NCBI GenBank assembly: GCA_038531945.1
Contig: JBCBBH010000003.1
Location: 812,281-876,280, forward strand
From: CALBPI01 sp038531945
GTDB lineage: Bacteria; Pseudomonadota; Gammaproteobacteria; Steroidobacterales; Woeseiaceae
Direction: 5' to 3'
Length of the DNA stretch: 64,000 nucleotides
Part shown: positions 41,304-51,282 of the stretch, piece by piece
Layout: every line of letters starts with the position of its first letter
Position numbering within the stretch: position 1 is the first letter of the stretch
Notes under the pieces: generated by a model
What the model was told of the DNA's origin: nothing
Seen by the model: only the letters and a program-made list of their open reading frames with translations
Database searches by the model: none
Program-made: the position numbers and the translations under genes

Positions 41304-42611
41304 ATGGCAACCACTGCAGCCAATTCCATTCGGGATAATGAAATCCCGGAAAAGTTCGGCAAATACGTCATCGTCAATGAGGTCGGCAAAGGTAGCACCG
41401 GCACGGTCTACCTGTCGCACGACCCCTACTACCGTCGTGATGTAGCGATCAAGGTTTATAACGTCGGTTCGGAAGATGGCGAGGCCGAGCGCGCGCGTGT
41501 GACGCGCAAGATGTTCTTCAATGAAGCGCACATGGTCGGCATGCTCCAGCACCCGAATATACTGCCGATCTACGATGCGGGCGAGGAGAACGGCAAATAC
41601 TACGTGGTCACGGAACATATCCACGGTGCCCGCACACTCGCGTCATACTGCAAGCCCGGGCGCCTGTTGCCGGTCGATGATGTCATCGAGATCATCTATA
41701 AAACTGCCAAGGCATTGCACTACGCTCACGGGCGAGGTGTCATTCACCGCGACATCAAGCCCAGCAACATCATGCTGACGATGGACAACGATGTTCGTGT
41801 CATCGACTTCGGCATCGCGATCATCAAAGACGCGGACGTCTCGCGAATCGAGGGAATTGCAGGCTCCCCGAGCTACATGTCGCCAGAACAGGTGCAAAGC
41901 GAAGAGCTGAGTAACCGCTCGGATCTGTACTCACTGGGTGCGGTGATGTATGAGCTCCTGACGGGTTTCCGACCGTTCCGCGCAGGCAATCTCTCGAAGC
42001 TGCTTCACCAGATCGTATTTGCAACGCCACCGCCGATTCATCGCTATCGCGAAGATATTCCTGATGAGCTCGAAAACATCGCGGCGGTGCTACTGCAGAA
42101 AGCTCCGGAGAAACGTTATGCCAACGGTCTGGCGCTGGCTGCGGAGTTAACGCACGTCTATCAGGCGCTGCGTGCAAAAGCCGATCAGTTCGACAATCAG
42201 GAGCATTTTGATCTCCTGCGCCGTCTCAGTTTCTTCCACGACTTCTCTCACGCGGAGATCTGGGAGGTCCTGCGCGCGGGTGAAATCAGCGAGTACGAAG
42301 CGGGTGACGAGATTGTTCGCGAAGGCGAAATCGACGATCGCTTCTACATCATTGTCACCGGTGACGCCGAGGTCGTTGCCAGCGGCAAAGCTGTGGGTGA
42401 GCTTGGTCGCGGCGATTGTTTCGGGGAGTCGAGTTACCTCGCGGAAGCGAAGCGAAATGCATCGATTCGGGCCAAGACGCCTGTCAATCTGCTGCGCGTC
42501 AGCGCAACCCTGATGGAGCAAGTGTCATCGAGCTGTCAGCTAAGGTTCAATAAAGTCTTCTTGCGCTCGTTGATTGAACGGCTGCAACGGGCGGGTGGGC
42601 CGCGAACCTGA
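41304..42611 (+). CDS. Ser/Thr protein kinase fused to a cyclic-nucleotide-binding domain
   Basis: 435 residues. Hanks kinase domain ~18-285 with a glycine loop VGKGSTGTVY, K50 in VAIK, HRD at 148-150, N155, DFG at 168-170 and SPEQ; all catalytic residues present. ~300-425 is a CRP-type cNMP-binding domain (FHDFSHAEIWEVLRAGEISE; FYIIVTGDAEVV; the cassette CFGESSYLAEAKRNASIRA). No TM segment, so it is cytosolic, unlike PknB types. Second-messenger control of the kinase is inferred. The start is 12 bp after pgpA, as the last gene of the glyA-rib run. Confidence 0.93.
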   Translation: MATTAANSIRDNEIPEKFGKYVIVNEVGKGSTGTVYLSHDPYYRRDVAIKVYNVGSEDGEAERARVTRKMFFNEAHMVGMLQHPNILPIYDAGEENGKYYVVTEHIHGARTLASYCKPGRLLPVDDVIEIIYKTAKALHYAHGRGVIHRDIKPSNIMLTMDNDVRVIDFGIAIIKDADVSRIEGIAGSPSYMSPEQVQSEELSNRSDLYSLGAVMYELLTGFRPFRAGNLSKLLHQIVFATPPPIHRYREDIPDELENIAAVLLQKAPEKRYANGLALAAELTHVYQALRAKADQFDNQEHFDLLRRLSFFHDFSHAEIWEVLRAGEISEYEAGDEIVREGEIDDRFYIIVTGDAEVVASGKAVGELGRGDCFGESSYLAEAKRNASIRAKTPVNLLRVSATLMEQVSSSCQLRFNKVFLRSLIERLQRAGGPRT

Positions 42612-42619
42612 GCTGAGGA

Positions 42620-42853
42620 TCAGTCTTCCTCGGGTTCGAATGGCAACGGGTCGTCGTCCAGGCCTGCATCTGCCAACAACGTTTCCACTTTTTGTTCGGC
42701 CACTGACAGTGCGCTCTGACAATCGCGAGTCAGTTTGACGCCGCGTTCGAACCGTTTCATGGCATCGTCGAGGCTCAACTCTCCCGCCTCCAGTTCGCCG
42801 ACAATCCCCTCAAGCTCTGTCAAAGCCTCTTCCAGGTTCAACTTTTTCGCCAA
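42620..42853 (-). CDS. xseB: Exodeoxyribonuclease VII small subunit
   Basis: 77 residues from TTG 42853 (MAKKLNLEEALTELEGIVGE); GGGAG lies 6 bases upstream. The two-helix hairpin ELEAGELSLDDAMKRFERGV matches XseB, which binds and controls XseA, a single-strand DNA exonuclease. It usually heads an xseB-ispA-dxs operon; here it stands alone, converging with the kinase gene and divergent from parE. Confidence 0.93.
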   Translation of the reverse strand: MAKKLNLEEALTELEGIVGELEAGELSLDDAMKRFERGVKLTRDCQSALSVAEQKVETLLADAGLDDDPLPFEPEED

Positions 42854-42953
42854 GACACTCTCCCATTCGAAGGCTCGAAGTCTAACCAATCGATAACGTG
42901 TCGCACAGTACAGCGTGAATCGATCCCGAAAAATTCCATGGCGAAGAGCGGCC

Positions 42954-42971
42954 CGAAGTCGTTAAACTTCG
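42954..42971. promoter_or_regulatory. Inverted repeat CGAAGT-N6-ACTTCG between xseB and parE
   Basis: Perfect 6-base arms with a 6-base spacer in the divergent gap, 64 bp before parE. It could be an operator or a leader hairpin; nothing identifies the factor. Confidence 0.25.
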
Positions 42972-43034
42972 AGTCGGATCAGACGGCCCCGAAAGTTCAC
43001 GCGGGGTTATGCATGGCACACCCCGGGATAGTGA

Positions 43035-44921
43035 ATGAGCAAGAGCTACAACGCGGCGGATATTGAGGTACTTAGCGGGTTGGAGCCGGTGCGCCGGCGC
43101 CCCGGAATGTATACCGATACTGCGCGACCCAATCATCTGGCGCACGAGGTGATCGACAACAGTGTCGATGAGGCGCTCGGTGGTCATTGCGACAAAATCG
43201 ACGTGCTGCTGCGCAAAGACGGGTCGCTTGAGGTTTCTGATAACGGTCGCGGGATGCCAGTGGATTTGCATCCAAAAGAAAAGATCCCGGGGGTGGAACT
43301 GATCCTGACCCGGTTGCACGCGGGTGGAAAATTCTCAAACGACAATTACCAGTTTTCAGGTGGGTTACACGGTGTCGGCGTATCGGTTGTCAATGCCTTG
43401 TCGGAGCAGCTTGAGGTCTGGATCAAGCGTGGCGGCCAGAAGCATTACATCGAGTTTGCCGGCGGCAAACGACGCAAGGCACTCAAAGTCGTGGACAAGG
43501 TGGGCAAGGCGAACACCGGCACGACCGTGCGATTTATGCCCGATGCGCAGTACTTCGACTCGGCCAAGTTTTCTGTGTCGCGCCTGCGGCACACGCTGCG
43601 AGCGAAGGCGGTCTTGTGTCCTGGGTTGCGCGTGGCGTTCAAGGAAGAAAAGAGTGGCGACGAAACCGTTTGGCACTATGCGGGCGGGTTAGAGGAGTAC
43701 TTGCTCGAAGCGGTCGGTGATGGTGATGTGCTGCCCCAGGAAACATTCAGCGGTTCAGTGCAGGAGTCGAATGCGGCGTTGGATTGGTCTGTAGCCTGGC
43801 TGCCGGATGATCGCCCGCTGGTCGGCGAGAGTTACGTCAATCTGATTCCAACGGCGCAAGGTGGCACCCACGTCAACGGTCTGAGGACCGGTCTCACAGA
43901 GGCGATCCGCGAGTTTTGCGAATTCCGAAACATATTGCCACGTGGTGTGAAACTGGCGCCGGACGATGTCTGGGACCGCGTGAGCTATGTTGTCTCTGCG
44001 AAGCTTGAGGACCCTCAGTTTTCCGGCCAGACCAAAGAGCGCTTGTCGACTCGCGAGGCCGCCGGTTTTGTAACTGGCATCGTCAAGGATGCATTTGCGC
44101 TGTGGTTAAACCAACACCCGGATGCCGGTGAGCAGATCGCGCAGATCGCAATCGCGAAAGCACAACAACGCCTGAAAGCGGCAAAAAAAGTCGTGCGCAA
44201 GAAGGTGGTCGGTGGTCCGGCATTGCCCGGTAAACTCGCCGATTGCGCTGCGCAGGAACCCGAACGGAGCGAGTTGTTTTTGGTCGAAGGCGATTCGGCG
44301 GGAGGATCCGCAAAACAAGCTCGCGATCGCGAGACTCAAGCGATCATGCCCCTGCGTGGCAAGATCTTGAACACCTGGGAAGTGGAGACTGGTCAGATTC
44401 TGGCCTCACAGGAAGTGCACGACATTAGTGTTGCACTCGGTGTTGATCCTGGTGCCGCGGACACCAGCAATCTGCGCTACCACAAAGTCTGCATACTCGC
44501 CGACGCAGACTCCGACGGTGCGCATATCGCGACGTTACTGTGCGCTTTGTTTTTGCGTCACTTCCGTCCTTTGGTGGCGGCCGGGCATATTTATGTTGCG
44601 ATGCCGCCGTTGTATCGGATCGATGTCGCGAAAGAGGTCTACTACGCGCTGGACGAGGCAGAGCGCCAGTCGACGATCGACAGTTTGCCAGCCGACAAAC
44701 GGCGCGCGAAAGTGACGGTTACCCGATTCAAAGGACTGGGTGAAATGAGTCCCGCACAATTGCGCGAAACCACAATGAATCCCGACACTCGACGTCTGGT
44801 TCAGCTCACGATTGAGGCAGATGCGGATACGGACAGCACGCTCGATATGTTGCTCAGCAAGAAGCGTGCGTCGGACCGTCGGACGTGGCTGGAGTCGAGC
44901 GGCAATCTCGCGGATGTTTAA
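43035..44921 (+). CDS. parE: DNA topoisomerase IV subunit B
   Basis: 628 residues. GHKL ATPase ~1-220 (EVIDNSVDEALGGHCDKIDV; DNGRGMPV; GGLHGVGVSVVNAL), transducer ~225-395 (TAQGGTHVNGLRTGL), TOPRIM ~410-530 (LFLVEGDSAGGSAKQARDRE; LADADSDGAHI). ParE length and the direct neighbour parC separate it from GyrB. Decatenates daughter chromosomes with ParC. Confidence 0.97.
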   Translation: MSKSYNAADIEVLSGLEPVRRRPGMYTDTARPNHLAHEVIDNSVDEALGGHCDKIDVLLRKDGSLEVSDNGRGMPVDLHPKEKIPGVELILTRLHAGGKFSNDNYQFSGGLHGVGVSVVNALSEQLEVWIKRGGQKHYIEFAGGKRRKALKVVDKVGKANTGTTVRFMPDAQYFDSAKFSVSRLRHTLRAKAVLCPGLRVAFKEEKSGDETVWHYAGGLEEYLLEAVGDGDVLPQETFSGSVQESNAALDWSVAWLPDDRPLVGESYVNLIPTAQGGTHVNGLRTGLTEAIREFCEFRNILPRGVKLAPDDVWDRVSYVVSAKLEDPQFSGQTKERLSTREAAGFVTGIVKDAFALWLNQHPDAGEQIAQIAIAKAQQRLKAAKKVVRKKVVGGPALPGKLADCAAQEPERSELFLVEGDSAGGSAKQARDRETQAIMPLRGKILNTWEVETGQILASQEVHDISVALGVDPGAADTSNLRYHKVCILADADSDGAHIATLLCALFLRHFRPLVAAGHIYVAMPPLYRIDVAKEVYYALDEAERQSTIDSLPADKRRAKVTVTRFKGLGEMSPAQLRETTMNPDTRRLVQLTIEADADTDSTLDMLLSKKRASDRRTWLESSGNLADV

Positions 44922-44932
44922 CGAGAGAATCC

Positions 44933-47176
44933 ATGCAGGATGAACTGAATTTCGAAGGTATCGAGCAGCTGGCGCTGCGCGACTACACCGAGAAAGCGTA
45001 CCTCGATTATTCGATGTACGTCATTCTCGATCGTGCGCTTCCGCACGTGGGCGATGGATTGAAGCCGGTGCAGCGTCGCATCGTCTACGCGATGAGCGAA
45101 TTGAATCTTGGCGCAAAATCCAAGCCCAAAAAATCTGCGCGTACGGTCGGAGATGTGATCGGAAAATTCCATCCACACGGCGATTCCGCCTGTTACGAGG
45201 CGATGGTCTTGATGGCCCAACCGTTCTCGTATCGCTACCCGTTGGTGTTTGGCCAGGGCAACTGGGGCTCGCCGGATGATCCCAAATCGTTTGCTGCCAT
45301 GCGCTACACCGAAGCCAAGTTGCAACCCTACACCACCACTTTGTTGTTGGAGTTGGGTCAGGGGACGGTGGATTGGCAGCCCAACTTCGATGGCACCATT
45401 GATGAACCTGTGGTTTTGCCAGCACGGTTGCCGAATTTGCTGCTGAATGGCACCAGCGGAATCGCGGTCGGAATGTCGACCGACATTCCGCCACACAACA
45501 TCAATGAAATCGGTGCGGCTTTGGTGCACCTGATTGACCACCCACGTGCGACGGTGGCCGACCTTCTCGAGCATCTGCCTGGGCCGGACTTTCCCACGGG
45601 TGGCGAAATCATTTCGCCAGTCAGTGACCTTGCGGCGATCTACGAGACCGGCAATGGGACGCTACGAGTGCGCGCTGTCTGGCACCAGGAAGACGATACT
45701 GTCGTCGTGACCGAGCTGCCGTTCCAGACGTCCGGTGCGAAAGTTGTGGAGCAAGTGTCCGCGCAGCTGCGGAACAAGAAGTTGCCGATGGTGGAGACGA
45801 TTCGCGACGAATCAGACCATGAGGCGCCGGTGCGTCTGGTTGTCGAGTTAAAGTCACGCCGCGTGGATGCTGAAGCGCTGATGTTGCATCTGTTTGCTAC
45901 AACCGCTTTAGAACGCACTGTCCGCGTGAACCTGAACGTGATCAGTCTCGCCGGTTCACCACGAGTGTTTGACCTGCGCGGACTGCTACGCGAATGGCTA
46001 CAGTTTCGCAAAGCGACGGTCGTTCGCCGACTGGAGCACCGACTCGCGCAGGTGGTCGATCGGTTGCATATTCTCGATGGCCTGCTCGTTGCGTATCTGA
46101 ATATCGACGAAGTTATCGCGATCATTCGAGAGCATGATCAACCGCGTGAAGAGCTAATGTCGCGATTCGATCTGTCGGAGCGGCAAGCGGAAGCCATTCT
46201 CAATTTGCGGTTGAGAAATCTTGCGAAGCTCGAGGAGATGCGTATCCGCGGTGAGCAGGATGAGCTGACTCAGGAACAGCGCGATATCGAAAAGCTGCTG
46301 GGTTCTGATGCGCGACTCAAGACTCTGATGAAGCGCGAAATCAAGGCCGATGTGGAGAGCCACGCGGACCGACGCCGAACCCAGATTGTTGAGCGCGATG
46401 CAGCGAAAGCCATGGACGAGACTGCGCTTGTCTCGAGCGAACCGGTGACGGTTGTGTTGTCCGAACGTGGTTGGGCGCGTGCAGCGAAAGGGCACGAGAT
46501 AGATCCAGCTGCTCTGAATTACAAAGCGGGCGATGGATTTCTTGCCGCTGCCCGGGGTCGTAGTAATCAGACGGCGTTGTTCGTTGATAGCACCGGGCGA
46601 GTGTATAGCGTTTTGGCGCACGCGCTGCCGTCAGCGCGAGGGCAGGGCGAGCCATTGTCTGGGCACTTTAATCCGCCTGATGGTGCCGCATTCCGTGGTG
46701 TCATGTTTGCGGAGCCGCAAACACGCTGGTGCGTAGCGACCAGTGCAGGCTATGGGTTTGTCGTTCGTAGTGAAGCGTTGGTCAGTCGTGCCAAGGCGGG
46801 TAAGGCGATGTTGACAGTGCCACAAGGTGCGCAGGTGCTAGTGCCGCAACGGGCGCCGGCGGATGAGAACTGCCGAATTGCTGCGGTCAGCAACATAGGT
46901 CGATTGATTGTCTTTTCATTAGATGACCTTCCCGAGCTGAATCGCGGCAAAGGCAATAAGGTGATGGACATTCCGCGCAAGAAGTTTGTTGCGGGTGAGG
47001 AATGGATGGTCGCTGTCAGCGTGCTTGCGCCGGGGGATGCGTTGGTCGTGCATTGCGGCGAGCGCCATATGACGCTCAAAGGTGCTGACCTCGACAAGTA
47101 CGAAGGCACGCGAGGCAATCGTGGCCAGATGCTCTCACGCAACTATCGCAAAGTGGATCGTCTGTCGAGCGGCTAG
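44933..47176 (+). CDS. parC: DNA topoisomerase IV subunit A
   Basis: 747 residues from ATG 44933, 11 bp after parE. Catalytic tyrosine is Y125 (FAAMRYTEAKL). The quinolone region reads HPHGDSACYEAM, with the wild-type-like Ser and Glu. Breakage-reunion domain to ~480, then a short ParC-type beta-pinwheel (VLSERGWARAAKGHEIDPAA ... NRGKGNKVMDIPRKKFVAGE). Converges with the FimV-like gene, 7 bp apart. Confidence 0.97.
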   Translation: MQDELNFEGIEQLALRDYTEKAYLDYSMYVILDRALPHVGDGLKPVQRRIVYAMSELNLGAKSKPKKSARTVGDVIGKFHPHGDSACYEAMVLMAQPFSYRYPLVFGQGNWGSPDDPKSFAAMRYTEAKLQPYTTTLLLELGQGTVDWQPNFDGTIDEPVVLPARLPNLLLNGTSGIAVGMSTDIPPHNINEIGAALVHLIDHPRATVADLLEHLPGPDFPTGGEIISPVSDLAAIYETGNGTLRVRAVWHQEDDTVVVTELPFQTSGAKVVEQVSAQLRNKKLPMVETIRDESDHEAPVRLVVELKSRRVDAEALMLHLFATTALERTVRVNLNVISLAGSPRVFDLRGLLREWLQFRKATVVRRLEHRLAQVVDRLHILDGLLVAYLNIDEVIAIIREHDQPREELMSRFDLSERQAEAILNLRLRNLAKLEEMRIRGEQDELTQEQRDIEKLLGSDARLKTLMKREIKADVESHADRRRTQIVERDAAKAMDETALVSSEPVTVVLSERGWARAAKGHEIDPAALNYKAGDGFLAAARGRSNQTALFVDSTGRVYSVLAHALPSARGQGEPLSGHFNPPDGAAFRGVMFAEPQTRWCVATSAGYGFVVRSEALVSRAKAGKAMLTVPQGAQVLVPQRAPADENCRIAAVSNIGRLIVFSLDDLPELNRGKGNKVMDIPRKKFVAGEEWMVAVSVLAPGDALVVHCGERHMTLKGADLDKYEGTRGNRGQMLSRNYRKVDRLSSG

Positions 47177-47183
47177 AAGCGGG

Positions 47184-48989
47184 TTAAGCCTCTTTCGCTG
47201 ATGGCATGACTTCAGTCGCGTCGTCGTCTGAAGCACCGCGGTCATCAGCGGGTAACTCGAGCGAGGCGGTGCGCTGACTATCTTCGATGGCCTGCAGGTC
47301 ATCCTCGACATTCAGAGAAGCTGTAAACTCCGCGATCGCCGCATCTGCCAAGTCGAGCTCCTCGGCTGTGACATCGTACTCTTCGATGCTCACCTCATAA
47401 CCGGGAGCCTGCGGCATGTCGACGGTGTCATCCTCCACAGCGGGCATGTTGACGGTCGGTTCCTCGGATGCGGTGTTGTGCGTGGTGCGCATCTTGAGGG
47501 CTTGCTCTGCCAGTTCCTTTTGGATCTGCTGTGTGCGCGATAGCTCCGCCTCGTAATCCTGCTCCAACATCTCTTGGGTCTGAGAGTCGAGCCAGTCGAC
47601 TTCCTCTATGCCTGTCAACGTAGGCGTACCGACTTCAAAGTCCAAATCGAGCGCTTCGGTTGGACTCAGCTCAAAATCAATACTGGCAAACTGGTCAGGT
47701 GCCTCGAATTCGATGCTACCGTCAGAAACCGGGGCGTTGATCATCGGTTGCGCAGCCGCTGGTGCACTGCGTGCGGCGGTCGGGACCGGTGCCGAGTCCA
47801 GATTTGCAGGTACTCGCTGGCGCTCCGGTTGCAGGTTTCGTGATGCCTCGATTCGACGCCGGCGTGCGCTGATGCCGAGCAGCAGTTGCAGAGCAACCCA
47901 TGCCCCGATGACGAGGCAGACTCCTGCAAGTACGGCGCCGATGCGCGCGCCCCAGCCGATTTCATCGGCAGGGGTGGATGTTACGGAGGGCGGCGTCTCC
48001 AGCCCCGATGCGGTCAGTGCCGCTTCGGTATCGACGCTCGCTAGCTCTGCCTCCGCCTCTGGAGATTCCGTTGGGACTTCTTTGAACGGGCTGTCATCCT
48101 GACTCAGAACGCTAAGCAACGCTGCGGTGCGATCCGTCTGCGTCGTCGATGTGACGTTGGCGACGGCGGCGTCCTCGACGGTGGCATCGTTCGCTGCGGT
48201 CGGCATGACATCAACGGGTGTGTCGATCGACGCTGTATCCATCGATGACACCGCGTCGGACGCTGTCTGTGCTGATGCTACAGTCGGTTGTGATTCTGCA
48301 GGCGCGCCACCATCGACACTTGCGTTGAACCCTTCCGGCAGCATCAAGACAGCGCCGGCAACGAGTCGATCGGCGTTACCGCCGACAAACGCCGTCGGGT
48401 TGGCGGCAACTACCTCGTCGATCAATCGCCAGTGCTGGCCGTTCGCCGCACCCATTCTGTCGACGATTTCCCATAAGGTATCGCCACTGACGACCGTGTA
48501 TTGATTGCCACTGATCGGATTCGCCGCGCGTTGACGTCTGGCGACCGGCCCCGCGGCCGCGACCCGCGTCGGCTCACGCGAGCTTGACGAAGCGCTGACA
48601 CGACTGGCGCTGAGTTGGCGGTTTTGTTCGGTCAGTCGGCTCGCCGGATCGATAAACACGTCGTACCGCCGAGTCAGTTTTGCTTCACCGGAACACTGTG
48701 CTTGAAGTGTGAAGCTCAACACCGGTTCGCGCACGGCCTGGGTAGATCTCAGTACCAGCGAATTGCCGATACGTTCGATACGCAAAAGACCAGGCCTGTA
48801 GCCATCCGGCGATATGCTGAAGCAACTGGTGGGTGTGGTCGATGCAGTACTGATCGGGATCTCGATGAGCAAGCGCTCCCCCAATGCTGACCTGACCGTT
48901 GCCTCACCCAGCGATAGCGCTTGTGCCGCGGTACTCGAAAACAGCAACACCCCCGCTGCCGCGACCCCTGAAATTGTTTTGGTTTTCAT
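47184..48989 (-). CDS. FimV-like LysM membrane protein (second FimV paralogue)
   Basis: 601 residues. Signal peptide to ~25 (MKTKTISGVAAAGVLLFSST), FimV N-terminal domain (LSLGEATVRSALGERLLIEI), LysM at ~161-222 (NQYTVVSGDTLWEIVDRMGA), TM at ~343-372, then an acidic cytosolic region. It lacks the C-terminal TPR motif of true FimV (58506). FimV proteins recruit polar factors, activate the adenylate cyclase CyaB and support type IV pili. Its ATG shares one base with the FimX-like stop (TGATG), so the two are made together. Confidence 0.85.
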   Translation of the reverse strand: MKTKTISGVAAAGVLLFSSTAAQALSLGEATVRSALGERLLIEIPISTASTTPTSCFSISPDGYRPGLLRIERIGNSLVLRSTQAVREPVLSFTLQAQCSGEAKLTRRYDVFIDPASRLTEQNRQLSASRVSASSSSREPTRVAAAGPVARRQRAANPISGNQYTVVSGDTLWEIVDRMGAANGQHWRLIDEVVAANPTAFVGGNADRLVAGAVLMLPEGFNASVDGGAPAESQPTVASAQTASDAVSSMDTASIDTPVDVMPTAANDATVEDAAVANVTSTTQTDRTAALLSVLSQDDSPFKEVPTESPEAEAELASVDTEAALTASGLETPPSVTSTPADEIGWGARIGAVLAGVCLVIGAWVALQLLLGISARRRRIEASRNLQPERQRVPANLDSAPVPTAARSAPAAAQPMINAPVSDGSIEFEAPDQFASIDFELSPTEALDLDFEVGTPTLTGIEEVDWLDSQTQEMLEQDYEAELSRTQQIQKELAEQALKMRTTHNTASEEPTVNMPAVEDDTVDMPQAPGYEVSIEEYDVTAEELDLADAAIAEFTASLNVEDDLQAIEDSQRTASLELPADDRGASDDDATEVMPSAKEA

Positions 48990-51124
48990 CAGGCAGACTC
49001 CTGCAGGACAACTTCTGGTTCTTGTACGTAGTGTCCTTGCATGTAACTAATCCCCAACTGCCAGAGGGCTGCCATGGTGTTGGCATCCTCCACTTTTTCC
49101 GCGATCGTATTGATGCCGCGTTCTTTGGCGATACTGACCAGCTTACTGGTTGCCGCATGGGCTTCGGAATCGCTCGATAGTGCAGAGATTAACGCACCGT
49201 CAATCTTTGCGAAATCCAGAGGAAACGATTGCAGTAGCTTGCTGGCCTGTGCATCGCGTCCCAAGTGTTCGATCGCAAAGCTCGCGCCCATGGTTCGTAC
49301 CATTTGAGCGACGCGCGCAGTAGCTTTCAAATACTTCAGTGCTATGGCTTCCGGTACCTGGAAGCAGAGCATGGCCGGCGGTACGTTGCCCCGAGCGACC
49401 ATCGCCTTCAACCAAGGCAAGAATGACTTGTCGGCCAGAGATTGTTCAGACAAGCGAATAAACACCATTCCCGGCTGGCGCTCCCGACACAGTGCCAAAG
49501 CAGCGCCGATGACCCAGCGATCCAGCGCCTGCATCATGTTGTTGCGTCGGGCGACGGGCAAAAATTCGGATGGCGCGACCGATTCGCCTTGTTCGTCCAC
49601 CATCCGAACAAGCAGATCAAACAAGGACTGACCTTCACCATCGAGCGCGGCGATCGGTTGTTGCAGCAGTCGGAATCGATTTTCTTTCAGCGCGTTGGTA
49701 AGGCGTTTCACCCATACCGCATCATGTCGGCGTATACGGGTGTCCTCTTCACTCGCCGTCTCGATCTGCACGGCACCCGGATCGCCGGATTGTCTCGCCT
49801 CGCGGTAATTCGCTTCCGCTTTTTCAATGAGGCCGGCAGGCGTCTTCACAAGGTCACCGAATGGGCAAAGTCCGATCGAGCAACTCAATCGAATCGTGCG
49901 CTCGCCGGCTTCGAAAGTGTGGTCGCGGATGGTCTGTACAAGCGCGTCGCTCCACGCAATGGCATCTTGTTCAGAGCCGCGTTCGATAAGGACAGTAAAT
50001 GCGGTCCCTTCAAATCGTCCTGCGATATCGCTTTTTTCAATTCGCTTGCGCAACAGTTCCGCGAACTCCGCAATGGCTTCTTCGCTGCGGATGACGCCGA
50101 GATCATCGCGCACGCGCTTGAAGTCATCAATCCGAATCCAGGCCAACAAACGCATGCCGCTTTCGATCGGTTGCTTGAGTCGATGTGTCATCAACTTCAG
50201 GAAGTGCTGGCGGTGATAAAGAAACGTGCTTTGGTCTTTCGTTATCGCATCACGCATTAACGACGTGCTGCGCTTGTCCTCTTTTTCTTCGGCCTTGATC
50301 GCAATGCGCACGGCCGGTTCGCCGTCGAAGGTTGCGGCCTGCAGAACCATCTGCACTTCCTTCGATTCGCCGTACTGCTCGCTGGTCTTGACGTCGAGAG
50401 GTGCATCCGTCCATTTGTTCTTCGCCACAGCGACCAGTGCACCTTTGATCGTTGCTTGACTATCGGCGTGAACGAGATCCATGACGGGTATTGCGGTACC
50501 GTCTGAATCATCATCGAGTTTGAACAGGGTTTGCCACGCCTTGTTGGTCTCAGCGACGATACCCTCCTGAACGAGCGCAATCGCATCGGCGGTGTTTTCC
50601 ATCAAACTGGCAATGTGCTGCTGCGTCTTGACCGCCGCCGTGCGGTCGAGTGCGACTCGCTGGTTTAGCGAGACGCGGTCAACACTGCGCGCGAGTGTGC
50701 TCTTCAAGCGCAGTGTTTGGCCGAGTGTGACGACGTCTGCAGCACCGAGTTGCATGAATTCGCCCGCGACCCGTTCGTCGAATGCCTCGCTGAGGATCAA
50801 AACAACGTTATCAACACTTTTTTCTTTGACTCTTTCGATGTCTGTGCCGATCGTTTCGTTTTCCCGGATGACGACAAGCGCACCACCGTCGAGGTCAGCG
50901 CTGCAGTAGTCAGCAACCTGCGGGTGCCATGTGCAACGTGCTGCGATGTGGCATTCGCGCAGCGCACGATTCAACGCTTCGCAATCCTCCTGGATTGGTG
51001 AAATCACGTCGACGTCGATGCTGATTGGATGCGCCAAGGCGAAATTCCCGTTGTCGGATGGGCGATACGCCCGATGAGCCATTGCCAATAATCTTATTAC
51101 AGAGGGTTCTGCCTGACCTTTCAT
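48989..51124 (-). CDS. FimX-like protein: receiver-like, PAS, degenerate GGDEF and EAL domains
   Basis: 711 residues; ATG 51082 is an alternative start. A receiver-like domain (~35-145) lacks a clear phospho-Asp; PAS ~165-280; GGDEF ~320-450 with the motif changed to EGTAF (372-376); EAL ~475-705 with EAL changed to DLL (503-505), the metal DD replaced by EH (619-620) and Asn by Arg, but KID (640) kept. Neither c-di-GMP synthesis nor hydrolysis is likely. The layout matches FimX, a c-di-GMP receptor that drives type IV pilus assembly at a cell pole. The coupled FimV-like gene supports this. Confidence 0.85.
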   Translation of the reverse strand: MKGQAEPSVIRLLAMAHRAYRPSDNGNFALAHPISIDVDVISPIQEDCEALNRALRECHIAARCTWHPQVADYCSADLDGGALVVIRENETIGTDIERVKEKSVDNVVLILSEAFDERVAGEFMQLGAADVVTLGQTLRLKSTLARSVDRVSLNQRVALDRTAAVKTQQHIASLMENTADAIALVQEGIVAETNKAWQTLFKLDDDSDGTAIPVMDLVHADSQATIKGALVAVAKNKWTDAPLDVKTSEQYGESKEVQMVLQAATFDGEPAVRIAIKAEEKEDKRSTSLMRDAITKDQSTFLYHRQHFLKLMTHRLKQPIESGMRLLAWIRIDDFKRVRDDLGVIRSEEAIAEFAELLRKRIEKSDIAGRFEGTAFTVLIERGSEQDAIAWSDALVQTIRDHTFEAGERTIRLSCSIGLCPFGDLVKTPAGLIEKAEANYREARQSGDPGAVQIETASEEDTRIRRHDAVWVKRLTNALKENRFRLLQQPIAALDGEGQSLFDLLVRMVDEQGESVAPSEFLPVARRNNMMQALDRWVIGAALALCRERQPGMVFIRLSEQSLADKSFLPWLKAMVARGNVPPAMLCFQVPEAIALKYLKATARVAQMVRTMGASFAIEHLGRDAQASKLLQSFPLDFAKIDGALISALSSDSEAHAATSKLVSIAKERGINTIAEKVEDANTMAALWQLGISYMQGHYVQEPEVVLQESA

Positions 51125-51282
51125 AAGCCGTCAAAACGTGACGCAGTTCCGTGTTATGGGTGCAACGAGCGCGAATTTGGTCCCAGATTTGGTAATCCGC
51201 CGGAACAACTACAACGGTTCAAGAGCCGAAGCGACACTGGTACGATACCCGGGATTTTTTGATCTCAGGTCAACCCAAAGCC

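Noticed and set aside
49442..50260. 272-codon plus-strand frame inside the FimX-like gene
   Set aside because: Antisense shadow of the GGDEF/EAL coding region with no recognisable domain.
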